Shown: positions 27,493-40,991, counted from the stretch's first letter. The stretch: 64,000 nt of DNA from Shewanella yunxiaonensis (GCF_018223345.1 NZ_CP073587.1:2329001-2393000); one strand, 5' to 3'. Notes: generated by a model from the letters alone, not told the origin. Translations and numbers: made by a program.

Positions 27493-28273
27493 TCAAACCC
27501 TCGGATTTAAGCGGGTTTTGAGGCAAGCCACACACTAGCCATAACGTATCATTGACACATTGTCTTTTACATGCTAGGAGCAACTGACAAACTTCATTTT
27601 TTATTATTTTTCACCGCTAAGTTAGTAAGTTATACAAAAAACCCAATTTAAATACATTTTAACTTTTATATCTTAATATTTTTCTAAGTTTAAAAAATAA
27701 CGTCAGAACATAAATATAACTTATATTATTGTTTTATATACATTTTTAATAAATAAAAAATTATATTTAATTATTATTAGATTTTTATTGATTACTTAAT
27801 CTAATAGTATTTTTTATTTTTATCACACCAAATCATTCGGTAATTTTCTTCAGGAGTGCATCCCATTACGCCGAATTCTGCTGCGCGCTGCGTAGAGGTT
27901 GGCAGTCTCAGTTACATTGATGGAGACAATTAGCGGTAAGTTTTCGCAAAATGCATGTTGCTAAAATTTTTTAAATATAAACTATCTTATTGTTTTTAAT
28001 CGATTTAAATTTATTTAATTACAGTAATAATAATAGAACGCGATATCATTAAATTTAATGCAGATATTAGCACTTAAAGAGCAGTACATAACCTCACCGG
28101 CTATTTAAAGAAGCGCGCGAATAAATTAGGAAGAGCCCAAAAAAGGCAGGTTCGGAAAGAATCGTAAACATCTGGTCAAGCCACTGATTTTACTCACTTC
28201 AGTGGGTTCGAAAGTAAAAATGACAACATAACCATATGAAAATTATTGAATTTAACCATATAACAACATAGAT

Positions 28274-28302
28274 AAAAAAGGCGGGTGTTAAATTTACCCG
28301 CC
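28274..28302 (-). terminator. Terminator of purL
   Basis: GGCGGGT (28280-28286) pairs with ACCCGCC (28296-28302), and on the minus strand T6 follows. It is 34 bp past the purL stop. Confidence 0.85.
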
Positions 28303-28335
28303 TTTTTCCATCAGAAAAAATTTATATAACTCGCT

Positions 28336-31300
28336 TTAACCAACATTCACTCTGGCATTGCGGAACATCCTCATCCAAGGACTATCTTCGCCCCAGTTAT
28401 CTGGGTGCCATGAGTTTGCAACCGTACGGAATACACGTTCTGGATGCGGCATCATGATAGTTACCCGACCATCTTTGGATGAAATGCCTGCCAACCCTTC
28501 TGGAGAGCCGTTTGGGTTTTGCGGATATAGTGTCGCTATCTCACCTTTTCCAGTCACATAACGCAACGCCACAGTACCACTTTGTTCCGCTTGCTGTTGC
28601 GCTGTATTAGAGACAAACTCCGCTCGACCTTCACCATGAGAGACTGCAATGGGCATTCTGGAACCGACCATACCATTGAAAAACAACGATGGACTCTGTT
28701 GAATTTCCACCAGACTGAAACGCGCCTCAAACCGTTCAGAACGATTACGAACAAAACGCGGCCAATGCTCGGCACCTGGAATAATTTCCTTAAGGTTAGA
28801 GAGCATCTGACAGCCATTACACACACCCAACGCAAAACTGTCGTTACGAGCAAAGAACTGGCTGAATTCCTCTCGGGCACGGGCATTAAACAGAATTGAC
28901 TTAGCCCAACCTTCTCCGGCACCTAATACGTCACCATAAGAGAAGCCACCACAGGCTACCAGCCCTTGGAATTGCCCCAATTGGATGCGTCCTGAAAGAA
29001 CATCCGACATGTGCACGTCGATACTTTCAAAACCGGCACGGTCAAATGCTGCGGCCATTTCAGTCTGCGAATTAACGCCCTGCTCGCGCAGAATAGCCAT
29101 TTTGGGTGCCACCCCTTTGAGAATATACGGCGCAGCCACATCTTCCTGCGGATCGAAGCCCAACTTCACGGTAAGACCTGGATCGGTAGCATCTTGTTTT
29201 AGCGCAAATTCTTCACTGGCACATTCTGGGTTATCACGCAGTGCCTGCATGCGATATGTGGTTTCAGACCAGAGTTTACGGAGCTCGGTACGACTGGCAC
29301 TGAACAGTTCACGCGAACCATCACTAATACGCACGACATCGTCTTGATTCATCGAAGCGATGGGCAAACAATTCACACCCGCGGCCTGATAGGCAGCAGT
29401 AATTTCGGCAACCTCTGCGGCGGCGACCTGAATCACAGCACCAAGTTCTTCGTTGAACAAGCGGGCAATATCACTGCCGGGCAATGCACTTACATCCACA
29501 TTCAGACCGGTATGCCCGGCAAAGGCCATCTCAGTCAGGGTAACAAACAATCCGCCGTCACTCCGATCGTGGTAGGCCATGAGTTTATGTTCAGCGACCA
29601 GTGTCTGCGTCACGTTGAAGAACCCTTTCAGCACGGCGGCACTGTCTACGTCGGGCGCCTTATCACCTAATTCGCCATATACCTGTGCTAAACAGGACCC
29701 CCCAAGACGCTGCTGACCGTTGGCAACGTCCACCAGCAATAAAGCAGTTTCCCCTTTATCACTACGTAACTCAGGTGTAACCGTATTGCGAATATCACGC
29801 ACGGCGGCAAAAGCCGTGATGATCAATGACAATGGGGCGATAACGGCTTTGTTGCCTTCACTGTCTTGCCACGCAGTTTTCATCGACATGGAGTCTTTAC
29901 CGACAGGAATCGTCAGTTCCAACTCTGGACACAGTTCTTCCCCCACTGCTTTTACTGCGGCATACAAACCGGCATCTTCGCCGGGGTGGCCAGCGGCCGC
30001 CATCCAGTTAGCGGAGAGCTTAATGCGTTTCAAATCACCAATATCGGCACCTGCAATATTGAGCAGCGATTCCGCCACCGCCATACGCGCAGAGGCGGCA
30101 AAGTCCAATAACGCCAGCGGTGTACGTTCACCCATCGACATTGCTTCACCAGCGTAAGTGTCGTACGTTGCCGCAGTGACCGCGCAATCGGCCACTGGCA
30201 CCTGCCAAGGGCCAACCATCTGGTCCCGATTGACCAAGCCGGTAACGGTGCGATCGCCGATGGTGATCAGGAAAGTTTTGTCGGCGACGGTCGGTAAACT
30301 CAGTATACGTTTAACCGCGTCTGCCAACTGAATTTGACTCTTATCCAGCGGCTTACCAGTTGCCTGCAAACTGCTGACGTCACGGCTCATTTTTGGCGGC
30401 TTGCCCAGCAATACTTCCAATGGCAGATCAATCGGCTTATTGTCGAAATGGGTGTCGTGTAGGCTCAGATGTTCTTCTGCTGTTGCTTCACCAACAACGG
30501 CAAATGGGGCACGTTCACGTTCGCAGATAGCTGTAAAGGTTTCAAGCTTTTCAGCCGCAACCGACAGCACATAACGTTCCTGTGATTCGTTACACCAAAT
30601 CTCTAATGGACTCATACCCGGTTCATCAGATGGCACATTGCGCAGTTCAAATTTGCCACCACGACCGGCATCGCTCACCAGTTCAGGGAAAGCGTTAGAC
30701 AAACCACCGGCACCCACGTCATGAATAAACTGGATTGGGTTATCGTCACCTAGTTGCCAACAGCGATCGATCACTTCCTGACAACGACGTTCCATTTCCG
30801 GGTTGTCACGCTGCACAGAGGCAAAATCCAGGTCTTCGCTGGATTGTCCTGATGCCATGGAAGAAGCCGCGCCACCACCCAGACCGATATTCATCGCCGG
30901 GCCGCCCAAAACAATCAGCTTGGCTCCGAGCGATATTTCGCCCTTCTGTACGTGTTCTTCACGGATATTACCCAGTCCACCGGCCAACATAATGGGCTTG
31001 TGATAGCCACGGACTTCGACACCGTTGTGGCTGCTCACCTGCTGTTCATAGGTACGGAAATACCCCAAGAGTGCCGGGCGACCGAACTCGTTATTAAATG
31101 CGGCACCGCCTAATGGGCCATCCATCATAATATCGAATGCGCTAACAATACGTTCCGGCTTGCCATAATCCCCTTCCCACGGTTGTACAAACCCAGGGAT
31201 TTTCAGGTTAGAAACACTGAAGCCGGTCAAACCTGCCTTAGGTTTTGAACCGCGACCAGTAGCGCCTTCATCGCGTATTTCACCGCCAGAACCGGTGGCA

Positions 31301-32217
31301 GCGCCAGGATAAGGACTAATGGCGGTCGGATGGTTATGGGTTTCTACCTTCATCAAAATATGGACAGGTTCGGCGTGATAACGATAAACACCATCGCTAT
31401 CAGGGAAGAACCGTCCGGCATCACAACCGGTCATCACTGCAGCATTATCTTTATAAGCAGATAACACATAGTCGCCCGTCGTTTCATAGGTGTTCTTAAT
31501 CATCTTGAATAACGACTTGGGCTGTACTTCACCGTCAATGGTCCAGTCTGCATTAAAGATTTTGTGGCGGCAGTGTTCTGAGTTTGCCTGCGCGAACATC
31601 ATCAATTCGATATCGTTGGGGTTACGCCCCAGTTTGACGAAGTTCTCAACCAGATAATCAATTTCATCGTTGGCGAGCGCTAAGCCTAACTGACGGTTAG
31701 CAATTTCCAGTGCTCGACGCCCTTCGGCGAGAATATTCACGCTGACAACTGGCTTAGGTTCGGCTTTCTGGAACAGGCAAGCGGCCGCTTCAAAGTTATT
31801 CAGAACCACTTCCATCATGCGATCATGCAACAGTGACTTCAGTTGTTTGAGCTGAGGAGCATCAAGCTCTTCTGCCTGAACATAGTACGCAATACCGCGC
31901 TCTAGGCGTTTAATCGCTTTCAAACCACAGTTTTGTGCAATATCAGTGGCCTTTGAAGACCAGGGAGAGATAGTGCCAGGACGCGGAGTAACAAACAGCA
32001 ATTGCCCCTGTGGTTCATGAGATTCAATCGCTGGACCATAGGTGAGAATTTTTTCCAGCTGGCTTTTGGCTTCATCAGTTAAAGGCGCTGTCACATCAGC
32101 CAAATGCACAAATTCAGCGTAGATATCCTTAACAGGCAACCCATTGGCACTGCAGGCTTGCAACAATTTTTGCACTCGGAAAGCTGAGAGTGCCGGGGCT
32201 CCGCGGATGATTTCCAT
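28336..32217 (-). CDS. purL: Phosphoribosylformylglycinamidine synthase
   Basis: The single-chain, large PurL has 1293 residues (E. coli 1295). It makes FGAM from FGAR, glutamine and ATP, step four of purine synthesis. An N-terminal domain (about 1-150) is followed by the two AIR-synthase-like halves with [26 protein letters not shown] (in pieces) and [13 protein letters not shown]-terminal glutamine amidotransferase domain has the catalytic Cys in [10 protein letters not shown] start at ATG 32217; a GTG directly before it gives the two-Met start style of E. coli. It is monocistronic with its own promoter and terminator. Confidence 0.97.
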   Translation of the reverse strand: MEIIRGAPALSAFRVQKLLQACSANGLPVKDIYAEFVHLADVTAPLTDEAKSQLEKILTYGPAIESHEPQGQLLFVTPRPGTISPWSSKATDIAQNCGLKAIKRLERGIAYYVQAEELDAPQLKQLKSLLHDRMMEVVLNNFEAAACLFQKAEPKPVVSVNILAEGRRALEIANRQLGLALANDEIDYLVENFVKLGRNPNDIELMMFAQANSEHCRHKIFNADWTIDGEVQPKSLFKMIKNTYETTGDYVLSAYKDNAAVMTGCDAGRFFPDSDGVYRYHAEPVHILMKVETHNHPTAISPYPGAATGSGGEIRDEGATGRGSKPKAGLTGFSVSNLKIPGFVQPWEGDYGKPERIVSAFDIMMDGPLGGAAFNNEFGRPALLGYFRTYEQQVSSHNGVEVRGYHKPIMLAGGLGNIREEHVQKGEISLGAKLIVLGGPAMNIGLGGGAASSMASGQSSEDLDFASVQRDNPEMERRCQEVIDRCWQLGDDNPIQFIHDVGAGGLSNAFPELVSDAGRGGKFELRNVPSDEPGMSPLEIWCNESQERYVLSVAAEKLETFTAICERERAPFAVVGEATAEEHLSLHDTHFDNKPIDLPLEVLLGKPPKMSRDVSSLQATGKPLDKSQIQLADAVKRILSLPTVADKTFLITIGDRTVTGLVNRDQMVGPWQVPVADCAVTAATYDTYAGEAMSMGERTPLALLDFAASARMAVAESLLNIAGADIGDLKRIKLSANWMAAAGHPGEDAGLYAAVKAVGEELCPELELTIPVGKDSMSMKTAWQDSEGNKAVIAPLSLIITAFAAVRDIRNTVTPELRSDKGETALLLVDVANGQQRLGGSCLAQVYGELGDKAPDVDSAAVLKGFFNVTQTLVAEHKLMAYHDRSDGGLFVTLTEMAFAGHTGLNVDVSALPGSDIARLFNEELGAVIQVAAAEVAEITAAYQAAGVNCLPIASMNQDDVVRISDGSRELFSASRTELRKLWSETTYRMQALRDNPECASEEFALKQDATDPGLTVKLGFDPQEDVAAPYILKGVAPKMAILREQGVNSQTEMAAAFDRAGFESIDVHMSDVLSGRIQLGQFQGLVACGGFSYGDVLGAGEGWAKSILFNARAREEFSQFFARNDSFALGVCNGCQMLSNLKEIIPGAEHWPRFVRNRSERFEARFSLVEIQQSPSLFFNGMVGSRMPIAVSHGEGRAEFVSNTAQQQAEQSGTVALRYVTGKGEIATLYPQNPNGSPEGLAGISSKDGRVTIMMPHPERVFRTVANSWHPDNWGEDSPWMRMFRNARVNVG

Positions 32218-32267
32218 CACGTCTTATCACCTTATATAGATAGGATTACTGGGTCAGAAGTGGCGAT

Positions 32268-32296
32268 ATTATAGGGAAATACCGAGGGTAAATCAC
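32268..32296 (-). promoter_or_regulatory. Candidate sigma-70 promoter of purL
   Basis: On the minus strand TATAAT (32273-32268) is a perfect -10, with GTGATT 17 bp upstream as a weak -35. It would give a leader of about 45 nt. No PurR-type palindrome was found nearby. Confidence 0.55.
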
Positions 32297-32511
32297 CTTG
32301 CAGTTTGCGCAATTCACCGCCATATATGGTATAAACTTATTCAATAAGAGGAACATAGCGTTCAGCACACCAAACAACGCCCTTAAGGACACAGATAACT
32401 GGTACAACAGTTGAGGCAACAGGCTGAATTGTAGACGTAAATTATCAAGCGGATAAATTTGCGGCAACTTGATGGGATAACACTCATCGGAAACTCAATT
32501 AGCCGATACTC

Positions 32512-33957
32512 ATGAAAAAATTAACTGCTGTTTTCACCGTGATTCTGTTGCTGGCAGGTTGTCAGAAGCTGCCATTAACTGAAACGCCACCACCCACGCC
32601 ACCGGGTCAGTTTGAGACTCTGCGGGTAGGTACGCTATACGGTCCACAAATCTACGTTGAGTCAACCCGCGGCGACAGTGGTTTCGACTATGAATTAGCA
32701 ACGCGTTTCGCTGATTTTCTGAATAAGCCATTGGAGATGGTGCCCTACGGCAATATTCAGGAACTCTATCAGGCGCTGGATACTGGAAAGATTGACCTGA
32801 TTGCAGCCGGACTTGCCGATACAGAAAGCCGCCGGTCGCTATTTCGCTTAAGTCCACCGTTATATCATGTAAATCAAATATTGGTATATCGAGAAGGTAC
32901 ACCGGTACCTACAGATTTAGCGGACCTCAACAGCCCCCTAGAAATTGCGGCAGATTCTTCGTTTGTCGAAACGCTAGAAGATCTCAAACCGGAATATCCC
33001 TCACTGCAATGGCATGAAGCGAATGACAAAGATAGCGAAGAGTTGTTGTCGATGATCGCCAGTGGCGATCTGCAATACACGGTAGCAAACTCCAGCAGTC
33101 TGGAAATCAATCGTCGCTTTATGCCGGAACTGCGCGCCGGTATGACACTCAAAGAGCAGCAGCCAATCGTCTGGCTTCTGGCACATAACCATAGCGATAC
33201 CTTGATGAGTGAACTTTTGCGTTTCTGGCATCAAGAGAAACGCGATGGCACGCTGGATCATCTGGTGGAAAAATATTTCGGCCACGTAAAGCGGTTCGAT
33301 TATGTGGACACCAGAGCTTTTATCCGAGCGGTAAAAGGTCGACTACCACAATTTGAACAATGGTTTAAAAGTTACGCGGGTGAATTAGACTGGCGCAAAC
33401 TCGCGGCAACAAGTTATCAGGAGTCTCACTGGAATCCGCAGGCACGCTCTCCAACTGGTGTACGCGGCATGATGATGCTGACCATTCCTACGGCGGAACA
33501 GTTAGGAATTGAAGATCGTCTGGATCCTCAGCAGAGTATTCGTGGTGGAGCAGAATATCTGGCGTCGATACTGGATACCCTGCCTGCCTCTATTCCAGAC
33601 GAAGAACGGATGTGGTTTGCACTGGCGTCCTATAACGTTGGCTTTGGTCACGTAGAAGATGCCAGAGTGCTCACCGAAAAGATGGGAAAAAATCCCAGTG
33701 CCTGGAAAGACGTAAAGCAGGTACTGCCGCTGCTGCAAAAACGCAAATACTACCAGCAAACTAAATATGGATATGCCAGAGGCAGTGAAGCGGTGCAATA
33801 CGTCGACAATATTCGTCGTTATTACGATACCTTGGTTTGGTTGGATAACCAGCAGAGTCAACAGGCATTGGCAGATAATGATAATAGCGATACCACACAG
33901 TCACAGGCGATATCTGCGACGGACCCAGATGCTGAAGCCGTCATTCAACCACGTTAA
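32512..33957 (+). CDS. mltF: Membrane-bound lytic murein transglycosylase F
   Basis: A 481-residue lipoprotein with lipobox LLAGC at residues about 13-17. Residues 35-265 form a periplasmic solute-binding-like domain ([23 protein letters not shown]). A C-terminal lysozyme-like SLT domain has catalytic Glu304 in SYQESHWNP and the GVRGMMMLT and [11 protein letters not shown] blocks. It cleaves peptidoglycan to 1,6-anhydro products at the outer-membrane inner face. Divergent from purL. The tail after about 450 is polar and low in complexity. Confidence 0.95.
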   Translation: MKKLTAVFTVILLLAGCQKLPLTETPPPTPPGQFETLRVGTLYGPQIYVESTRGDSGFDYELATRFADFLNKPLEMVPYGNIQELYQALDTGKIDLIAAGLADTESRRSLFRLSPPLYHVNQILVYREGTPVPTDLADLNSPLEIAADSSFVETLEDLKPEYPSLQWHEANDKDSEELLSMIASGDLQYTVANSSSLEINRRFMPELRAGMTLKEQQPIVWLLAHNHSDTLMSELLRFWHQEKRDGTLDHLVEKYFGHVKRFDYVDTRAFIRAVKGRLPQFEQWFKSYAGELDWRKLAATSYQESHWNPQARSPTGVRGMMMLTIPTAEQLGIEDRLDPQQSIRGGAEYLASILDTLPASIPDEERMWFALASYNVGFGHVEDARVLTEKMGKNPSAWKDVKQVLPLLQKRKYYQQTKYGYARGSEAVQYVDNIRRYYDTLVWLDNQQSQQALADNDNSDTTQSQAISATDPDAEAVIQPR

Positions 33958-34127
33958 CGAATTGTGAATTCTAAGCATAAATGTTACTGGCGGCAAAGGC
34001 ATTAACCTGATAACGTGGTAACGAATTTTTTTGCCGAGACAGCCAGCCAATGAAAGCAGGTTCCATCACCCGCAATGCCGCCCATAGACGGCGCCTTATC
34101 AAGAAAATCCACCGCAAACGTATCTTT

Positions 34128-34155
34128 GCCAGAGAAAGATTATTTTCTGGCTTTT
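34128..34155 (+). terminator. Terminator downstream of mltF
   Basis: GCCAG (34128-34132) pairs with CTGGC (34147-34151), extended by AAA/TTT, and is followed by TTTT. It is 170 bp past the mltF stop and just before the convergent tadA stop. Confidence 0.6.
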
Positions 34156-34161
34156 ATTATA

Positions 34162-34689
<528 letters not shown>

Positions 34690-34695
34690 TTACAC

Positions 34696-34723
34696 AAAAC
34701 AAAGAGCGCCGTAGCGCCCTTTG
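34696..34723 (-). terminator. Terminator of guaBA
   Basis: AAAGAGCGCC-GTAG-CGCCCTTT type stem at 34701-34722, with TTTGTTTT on the minus strand. It is 31 bp beyond the guaA stop and lies just upstream of the tadA start. Confidence 0.75.
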
Positions 34724-34753
34724 AAAATTCGTCGGTAGTATTATTACCGGTCA

Positions 34754-36331
34754 TTATTCCCACTCGATAGTGGCTGGCGGCTTACCGGAGATATCGTAAA
34801 CCACACGGGAAATGCCGTCGATCTCATTAATGATGCGGTTAGAAACGCGCCCCAGAAAATCATATGGCAGGTGCGCCCAATGTGCGGTCATAAAGTCGAT
34901 GGTTTCTACTGCACGCAGTGACACCACCCAGTCATATTTACGGCCATCGCCCATCACCCCGACACTCCGCACCGGCAGGAACACGGTGAATGCCTGGCTG
35001 ACTTTCTGATACAAGTCAGCTTTATGCAGCTCTTCAATGAAGATGGCATCGGCACGGCGTAGCAAGTCACAGTACTCTTTCTTCACTTCACCTAACACGC
35101 GAACACCAAGGCCTGGTCCAGGGAATGGATGACGGAACAGCATGTCATAAGGTAAGCCCAGCTCCAAACCGATCCGGCGGACTTCATCTTTGAACAGTTC
35201 ACGCAACGGTTCTACCAACCCCAGCGCCATATCTTCAGGCAAACCACCCACGTTATGATGCGATTTAATCACATGGGCTTTTCCAGTAGCACTTCCCGCA
35301 GACTCAATCACATCAGGGTAGATAGTGCCTTGCGCTAGCCATTTGGCATTCACGCGCTTAGAGGCTTCTTCATCAAAGATTTCTACGAACACGCGGCCAA
35401 TGATTTTACGCTTGGCTTCTGGATCGTTGACCCCTTTCAGAGCGTCCAGGAAACGGTTTTCACCATCAACATGCACAATATTCAGGCCAAAATGATCGCC
35501 AAACATCTCCAGCACTTGTTGTGCTTCATTTAGGCGCAACAAACCATTATCAACAAACACACAAGTCAGCTTGTCACCAATGGCGCGGTGCAGCAACATC
35601 GCGGTAACCGATGAATCAACGCCGCCAGACAAGCCCAAGATCACTTCGTCATCACCGACTTGTGCTTTAATCCGTGCGACAGCGTCTTCAATGATGGAGG
35701 CAGGCTGCCATTTATTATCACAGCCGCTGATCTCCAGCACGAAGTGCTCCAGAATACGCAAGCCTTGACGAGTATGAGTGACTTCCGGGTGGAACTGCAC
35801 GCCATAGAAACGCTTGGCTTCATTAGCCATTGCTGCAAATGGACAGGTGTCAGTGCTGGCAACCGCTTCAAAACCTTCAGGGATGGCCGATACTTTATCA
35901 CCATGGCTCATCCATACATCCAGTAACGGCTTACCTTCAGCATTCACCGCATCCTGAATATCATGGAACAGCGCAGAAGATTGCAACATTTCCACTTGGG
36001 CATAGCCGAATTCACCTTCACCTACCCCCTTAATCACTTTACCGCCCAACTGCTCACTCATGGTCTGCATACCATAGCAGATGCCTAATACCGGAACCCC
36101 GGCGTTAAACACATACTCTGGTGCACGTGGTGAATCTGCTTCGGTAACACTTTCTGGACCGCCAGACAGGATGATGCCATTCGGGGCAAAATCGCGGATC
36201 TGTTGCTCGCTGACATCCCAGGCCCACAGTTCGCAATACACGCCGATTTCTCGAATTCGACGGGCAATCAACTGGGTGTACTGAGAGCCAAAATCCAGGA
36301 TCAGTATTTTGTGCTCATGAATATTGCTCAT
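34754..36331 (-). CDS. guaA: GMP synthase (glutamine-hydrolysing)
   Basis: A 525-residue enzyme that turns XMP into GMP. The N-terminal class I amidotransferase has the nucleophile Cys in [10 protein letters not shown] (about 86) and the His/Glu in GVQFHPEV. The synthetase half has the PP-loop [10 protein letters not shown] near 230, and the C-terminal dimerisation domain ends in KPPATIEWE, as in E. coli. It is downstream of guaB with a 90-bp gap, forming the usual guaBA unit. Confidence 0.97.
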   Translation of the reverse strand: MSNIHEHKILILDFGSQYTQLIARRIREIGVYCELWAWDVSEQQIRDFAPNGIILSGGPESVTEADSPRAPEYVFNAGVPVLGICYGMQTMSEQLGGKVIKGVGEGEFGYAQVEMLQSSALFHDIQDAVNAEGKPLLDVWMSHGDKVSAIPEGFEAVASTDTCPFAAMANEAKRFYGVQFHPEVTHTRQGLRILEHFVLEISGCDNKWQPASIIEDAVARIKAQVGDDEVILGLSGGVDSSVTAMLLHRAIGDKLTCVFVDNGLLRLNEAQQVLEMFGDHFGLNIVHVDGENRFLDALKGVNDPEAKRKIIGRVFVEIFDEEASKRVNAKWLAQGTIYPDVIESAGSATGKAHVIKSHHNVGGLPEDMALGLVEPLRELFKDEVRRIGLELGLPYDMLFRHPFPGPGLGVRVLGEVKKEYCDLLRRADAIFIEELHKADLYQKVSQAFTVFLPVRSVGVMGDGRKYDWVVSLRAVETIDFMTAHWAHLPYDFLGRVSNRIINEIDGISRVVYDISGKPPATIEWE

Positions 36332-36420
36332 TGAAAACCTTTATTTCTGGTGCAATTGCCACCATTGCTGGCGGCATCAACTAAAAAGCAAGGGCGACTG
36401 TCGCCGCCCCGAGATTATTA

Positions 36421-37887
36421 TCAGCCACGAACGTTGTAGTTCGGTGCCTCTTTGGTAATCGTCACATCATGCACATGGGATTCCCCCATACCGGCAGAAG
36501 TGACCTTCACGAACTGTGCTTTTTCATTCAGTTCTTGAATTGTGGCACAACCGGTCAGTCCCATGCAGGAACGTAACCCGCCCATATGCTGATGGATAAG
36601 TTCTTTAATTTTGCCTTTGTAAGGTACACGGCCTTCGATACCTTCCGGTACCAGCTTATCTGCGGCGTTATCACTCTGGAAATAACGGTCAGATGACCCT
36701 TTAGACATCGCGCCCAAGGAACCCATGCCGCGGTAAGATTTATAGGCACGGCCTTGATATAGTTCTACTTCACCAGGGGCTTCATCAGTACCGGCAAACA
36801 TTGAACCGGCCATAATGCAGGAAGCACCGGCAGCCAACGCTTTTGCCAAGTCGCCAGAATAACGGATACCGCCGTCTGCGATGACGGGAATGCCTAGGTG
36901 CTTAACTGCTTCCACCGCATCAGATACCGCAGTAATTTGTGGTACACCCACACCAGTTACGATACGAGTGGTACAAATGGAACCAGGGCCAATACCCACT
37001 TTAACTGCGTCGACACCCGCTTCTACCAACGCCAACGCGCCCTCAGCAGTTGCAACGTTACCACCCACAATCTGTAATTCAGGATATTTAGCTCTAGCAT
37101 CACGGATACGCTGCAACACACCTTCTGAATGTCCATGTGACGAGTCGATCAGCAGCACGTCGATACCAGCTTTAACCAGTGCATCAATGCGATCTTCATT
37201 TCCGGCACCAGCGCCAACAGCGCCACCTACACGCAGACGACCAAACTCATCTTTACAGGCGTTCGGTTTACGTTCCGCTTTCTTGAAGTCCTTAACAGTG
37301 ATCAGACCTTTAAGTTTGAAGTCATCATCCACTACCAAGACTTTTTCAATACGGCTAGAGTGCATCAATTTCTGCACTTGATCGTGCTTGGTGCCTTCTT
37401 TAACAGTGACCAGACGTTCTTTAGGTGTCATCACTTCCTGCACCGTCTTACTGTGATCAGTCACAAACCGAACGTCACGACCAGTGATAATACCTACCAG
37501 TTCGTTGGCATCAGTTACTACCGGATATCCGGCAAAGCCGTTGCGCTCAGTCAGCACATGCAGCTCAGCAATTGTGGTAGAAGGGGTAACGGTGACCGGC
37601 TGAGCCACAACACCCGCTTCATAACTTTTAACTTTACGAACTTCTTCGGCCTGAGCTTCAATGCTCATATTTTTGTGGATAAACCCAATACCGCCTTCCT
37701 GAGCAATAGCGATGGCCAGACGGGCTTCTGTCACAGTGTCCATCGCTGCTGACAGCAATGGAATATTGAGCTCAATCTTTTGGGTCAACCGGGTTTTCAG
37801 GCTTGCGGTATTAGGGAGAACGGTGGAGTGCGCTGGCACCAATAACACATCGTCAAAGGTAAGCGCTTCTTTGATTAAACGTAACAT
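36421..37887 (-). CDS. guaB: Inosine-5'-monophosphate dehydrogenase
   Basis: At 488 residues the product is the same length as E. coli GuaB. It oxidises IMP to XMP with NAD. The catalytic Cys is in [13 protein letters not shown] (about 305), with the flap [10 protein letters not shown] and two CBS domains at about 95-205. I start at ATG 37887, preceded by GGGGAGA; a longer frame to 37917 adds non-family residues. A clear sigma-70 promoter lies about 60 bp upstream. It is divergent from xseA. Confidence 0.97.
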   Translation of the reverse strand: MLRLIKEALTFDDVLLVPAHSTVLPNTASLKTRLTQKIELNIPLLSAAMDTVTEARLAIAIAQEGGIGFIHKNMSIEAQAEEVRKVKSYEAGVVAQPVTVTPSTTIAELHVLTERNGFAGYPVVTDANELVGIITGRDVRFVTDHSKTVQEVMTPKERLVTVKEGTKHDQVQKLMHSSRIEKVLVVDDDFKLKGLITVKDFKKAERKPNACKDEFGRLRVGGAVGAGAGNEDRIDALVKAGIDVLLIDSSHGHSEGVLQRIRDARAKYPELQIVGGNVATAEGALALVEAGVDAVKVGIGPGSICTTRIVTGVGVPQITAVSDAVEAVKHLGIPVIADGGIRYSGDLAKALAAGASCIMAGSMFAGTDEAPGEVELYQGRAYKSYRGMGSLGAMSKGSSDRYFQSDNAADKLVPEGIEGRVPYKGKIKELIHQHMGGLRSCMGLTGCATIQELNEKAQFVKVTSAGMGESHVHDVTITKEAPNYNVRG

Positions 37888-37947
37888 TGCAACATCTCCC
37901 CTTGCGGTAGGATACAAATCAAAATAGAGGTGAAATATTGCGGCGGC

Positions 37948-37976
37948 ATTATACCTTGCAAGCTTTCATGGGTAAA
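37948..37976 (-). promoter_or_regulatory. Sigma-70 promoter of guaBA
   Basis: On the minus strand TTTACC (37976-37971), a 17-bp spacer and a perfect TATAAT (37953-37948), about 61 bp upstream of the guaB start. Confidence 0.75.
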
Positions 37977-38014
37977 TGGGAAAATAACTAAAAATTCTGT
38001 CAGGAAAGTGATTG

Positions 38015-39355
38015 ATGTCGGAATCGGCTAATCAGGTATACACCGTCTCCCGTCTGAATGGCGAAGTGAGACAACTGTTGGAAGGACAATTTGGCCGTAT
38101 CTGGCTCAGTGGCGAAATCTCTAATTTTTCAAATCCGTCCTCCGGCCATTGGTATCTCACGCTGAAAGACAGCCATTCCCAGATCCGCTGTGCCATGTTT
38201 CGCACACGCAATCAGCAAGTTACCTTCCGCCCCATTAACGGCCAACAGGTACTGGTACGCGCCAACATCAGTGTGTATGAACCTCGAGGTGATTATCAAT
38301 TAATCATTGAGACCATGCTGCCGGCAGGCGATGGACTGCTGGCGCAGCAATTTGAAGCCCTAAAAATGAAACTGGCGGCCGCTGGCTTATTTGCTGCGGA
38401 GAGTAAACGGCCATTACCAAGCAGTATTCAGCGCATCGGTGTGATTACGTCCCCTACCGGCGCAGCCATCCGCGACGTGCTCAAGGTGCTGTCACGACGA
38501 GATCCTTCCATTGAGGTGGTTATCTATCCTGCCGCCGTACAGGGCGACCAAGCGCCTCTGCAGCTGATCCGTGCCTTAGCGTTGGCCAATATGCGGCAAG
38601 AGGTGGACGTGCTGCTGCTCACTCGTGGTGGCGGCAGTCTGGAAGATCTGTGGGGCTTTAACAACGAAGCTCTGGCCTACGCCATCTATAACAGTGAATT
38701 GCCAGTAATTTCTGCGGTCGGGCATGAAGTGGATATCAGTATCAGTGACTACGTGGCAGATCTGCGAGCACCGACACCGTCGGCCGCCGCCGAGATGCTG
38801 TCCCGTGATGCAACAGAGAAGCAGCAGAAACTGCGTACCGCTAAAGCACGGTTGTTACAAGGTTGGCAACACTGGCAATTATTGATACGTCAGCGACTAC
38901 AACTGCTGGATCACCGCTTGCAACGCCAAGACCCGTTACGCCAGCTGCAGCAGCTGGCACAGCGCTTTGATGAACAGCAACTGCGACTGACTTCAGCATT
39001 AAGAGAGTTACTGCAGCATAAACACCAACAACAGCTGACGCTCAGTGGCCGACTCAACGCTCAGCATCCTCGACACCGCTTGGCGTTAGCAAGCAAACGC
39101 TTGGAATATCTGACGCAGCAACTGCACAAGCAAACCCAACTTAGACTACAGCAGGCACAACAGCGGCTCAGCCATGGTGCTCATGCGCTAGAAAACGTCA
39201 GTCCATTGGCGACGCTTAGTCGCGGCTACAGTATCAGTCGGAATGCTGCTGGTGAAATCGTCACCGATGCAACGCAACTGCAGCCCGGAGACACTCTGCG
39301 CACCCTGGTGCAACATGGCGAAGTGATATCAACCGTCAATAAAGTGCATTCCTAG
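38015..39355 (+). CDS. xseA: Exodeoxyribonuclease VII large subunit
   Basis: The product of about 446 residues degrades single-stranded DNA together with XseB. The N-terminal OB-fold (residues 8-110) has [18 protein letters not shown] (in pieces) and [13 protein letters not shown]. The nuclease core has [30 protein letters not shown] and [11 protein letters not shown]. The last 180 residues are a long Gln-rich coiled coil, normal for the family. ATG 38015 follows AGGAAAGTG. The small subunit gene is not next door. Confidence 0.96.
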   Translation: MSESANQVYTVSRLNGEVRQLLEGQFGRIWLSGEISNFSNPSSGHWYLTLKDSHSQIRCAMFRTRNQQVTFRPINGQQVLVRANISVYEPRGDYQLIIETMLPAGDGLLAQQFEALKMKLAAAGLFAAESKRPLPSSIQRIGVITSPTGAAIRDVLKVLSRRDPSIEVVIYPAAVQGDQAPLQLIRALALANMRQEVDVLLLTRGGGSLEDLWGFNNEALAYAIYNSELPVISAVGHEVDISISDYVADLRAPTPSAAAEMLSRDATEKQQKLRTAKARLLQGWQHWQLLIRQRLQLLDHRLQRQDPLRQLQQLAQRFDEQQLRLTSALRELLQHKHQQQLTLSGRLNAQHPRHRLALASKRLEYLTQQLHKQTQLRLQQAQQRLSHGAHALENVSPLATLSRGYSISRNAAGEIVTDATQLQPGDTLRTLVQHGEVISTVNKVHS

Positions 39356-39407
39356 CATCGCGGTGGCATAACGCTCAGCTGTACTTATGATGGCATCAAG
39401 AAAACAA

Positions 39408-39435
39408 CAAAGCCGGAGATATCTCCGGCTTTTTC
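39408..39435. terminator. Bidirectional terminator between xseA and der
   Basis: AGCCGGAGATATCTCCGGCT is a perfect 10-bp stem (39411-39430) with A-run and T-run on the two sides. Confidence 0.87.
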
Positions 39436-39440
39436 ATGCA

Positions 39441-40910
39441 TTATTCGCGATTCTTCAGATGCGTCATCATCCGTTTTCGACGACGTTGCTGACTTAAGGT
39501 CAATTTCTCGGTCTTACCTTCGAACGGGTTTTCCCCTTCCTGAAAGCGTAACTGGATCGGGGTACCAACAATATTCAGCGTGCGCCGATAGTAATTCATC
39601 ATGTAACGCTTATAGGAATCTGGTAAACGCGAAACCTGGTTACCATGGATCACAACGATTGGTGGGTTATACCCCCCGGCATGAGCATACTTCAGTTTTA
39701 CACGGCGACCATTCACCAATGGTGGCTGATGATCATCCTGTGCCATCTGCATGATCTTGGTCAGCATCGACGTACCAACGCGGCGGGTCGCACTTTGATA
39801 AGCTTCTTCTATGGACTCGAACAAATGGCCGACGCCAGTGCCATGCAACGCCGAAATAAAGTGGATCCGCGCAAAATCAATAAAACCTAAACGACGATCC
39901 AATTCGGTTTTTACCCGCTCTTTAATGTCGGTATCGATGCCGTCCCACTTGTTGACGGCAATGACTAATGCACGGCCAGCATTAATGGCGAAGCCTAACA
40001 GCCCCAGATCCTGCTCGGCAATCCCCTCACGGGCATCAATAACCAACAACACAACGTTGGCATCTTCTACCGCTTTCAGGGTCTTGATGACAGAGAATTT
40101 TTCAACAACGTCATGCACCTTCGCACGACGGCGCACACCGGCAGTATCGATCAGCACATATTCTCGGCCATCGCGTTCCATCGGAATATAGATAGAATCG
40201 CGCGTGGTGCCGGGCTGATCGTAGACGACGACCCGCTCTTCGCCCAAAATACGGTTGGTCAGTGTCGACTTGCCCACGTTAGGCTTACCGATAATGGCCA
40301 ATTTGATGGGCAACTCTTGCAGACGTGTCTGCTCCGCTTCCGCCTCTTCTTCGGTATATTGCCGTACCGGTTTACGCGGTTCGTCACTCTCGTCTTCGCC
40401 TTCATCATCAGCCATCGCTTTAGCAAATGGGGCCAATGCATTGTCAATCAGGCTGGAAACACCACGGCCTTGTGACGCGGCAATCTGATAGATTTCACCC
40501 AGACCTAACGCCCAAAACTCAGCAACAGCAGAATCGCCATCGATACCATCAACCTTGTTAGCGACCAGAAAGGTCATCTTTTCACGAGAACGCAAATAAC
40601 GAGCGATGGCTTCATCGGCAGCAGTCAGACCGGCGCGGGCATCAGTCATAAATAACACGACATCAGCCTCGGCGATCGCGGCCAGCGACTGTTCGGCCAT
40701 TTTGGTTTCAATGCCTTCTTCGCTACCGTCAATACCACCAGTATCGACGACAATAAACTCGTGTCCGGACAAAAACGCCCGACCATACTTACGATCCCTG
40801 GTCAGCCCCGGGAAATCCGCCACCAGCGCATCGCGGGTACGGGTAAGCCGGTTGAACAGAGTCGATTTTCCCACATTGGGTCGCCCCACTAGGGCCACGA
40901 CAGGAATCAT
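39441..40910 (-). CDS. der: Ribosome biogenesis GTPase Der (EngA)
   Basis: The product is 489 residues with two consecutive GTPase domains. The first has [12 protein letters not shown] (about 8-19), DTGGI and NKVD; the second has [12 protein letters not shown] (about 210), DTAGV and NKWD. A C-terminal KH-like domain follows. It acts in maturation of the 50S subunit. The linker (around 170-200) is acidic ([11 protein letters not shown]). RBS AGAGGA precedes ATG 40910. It is the last gene of the bamB-containing cluster. Confidence 0.97.
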   Translation of the reverse strand: MIPVVALVGRPNVGKSTLFNRLTRTRDALVADFPGLTRDRKYGRAFLSGHEFIVVDTGGIDGSEEGIETKMAEQSLAAIAEADVVLFMTDARAGLTAADEAIARYLRSREKMTFLVANKVDGIDGDSAVAEFWALGLGEIYQIAASQGRGVSSLIDNALAPFAKAMADDEGEDESDEPRKPVRQYTEEEAEAEQTRLQELPIKLAIIGKPNVGKSTLTNRILGEERVVVYDQPGTTRDSIYIPMERDGREYVLIDTAGVRRRAKVHDVVEKFSVIKTLKAVEDANVVLLVIDAREGIAEQDLGLLGFAINAGRALVIAVNKWDGIDTDIKERVKTELDRRLGFIDFARIHFISALHGTGVGHLFESIEEAYQSATRRVGTSMLTKIMQMAQDDHQPPLVNGRRVKLKYAHAGGYNPPIVVIHGNQVSRLPDSYKRYMMNYYRRTLNIVGTPIQLRFQEGENPFEGKTEKLTLSQQRRRKRMMTHLKNRE

Positions 40911-40940
40911 GTTTTTCCTCTTACAAATTCTTAAACAACA

Positions 40941-40970
40941 AAAAGCCCCCGGGTTGGCTCCCGGAGGCTT
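40941..40970 (-). terminator. Terminator-like hairpin between bamB and der
   Basis: On the minus strand AAGCCTCCGGG pairs with CCCGGGGGCTT around GAGCCAA, followed by TTTTG. It could attenuate or separate der from bamB. Confidence 0.7.
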
Positions 40971-40991
40971 CGTAAAACGATATTGTACCTG

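Larger units (their letters stand above)
27147..28335. other. 1.2-kb AT-rich gap upstream of cydA
   Basis: The cydA-proximal part carries a CRP-type site (27338-27353) and an FNR-type site (27479-27492). From about 27590 the DNA is extremely A/T-rich. Two GC-richer islets interrupt it, at about 27850-27940 and 28080-28225. The first contains a 25-codon GTG frame (27856-27933). The second contains a 30-codon stop-bounded frame without a start and nested inverted repeats at 28188-28219 (TTTTACT/AGTAAAA around CACT/AGTG). No full gene, tRNA or insertion-sequence end was recognised. The purL terminator closes the gap at 28274-28302. Confidence 0.6.

Noticed and set aside
28195-28215. A tRNA T-arm-like GGTTCGAA in the AT-rich gap
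   Set aside because: The flanking bases do not form the T-stem and no acceptor or anticodon arm is present.
32246-32467. A 73-codon minus-strand frame upstream of purL
   Set aside because: It covers the purL promoter, with a perfect TATAAT in it, and has no ribosome site or family resemblance.
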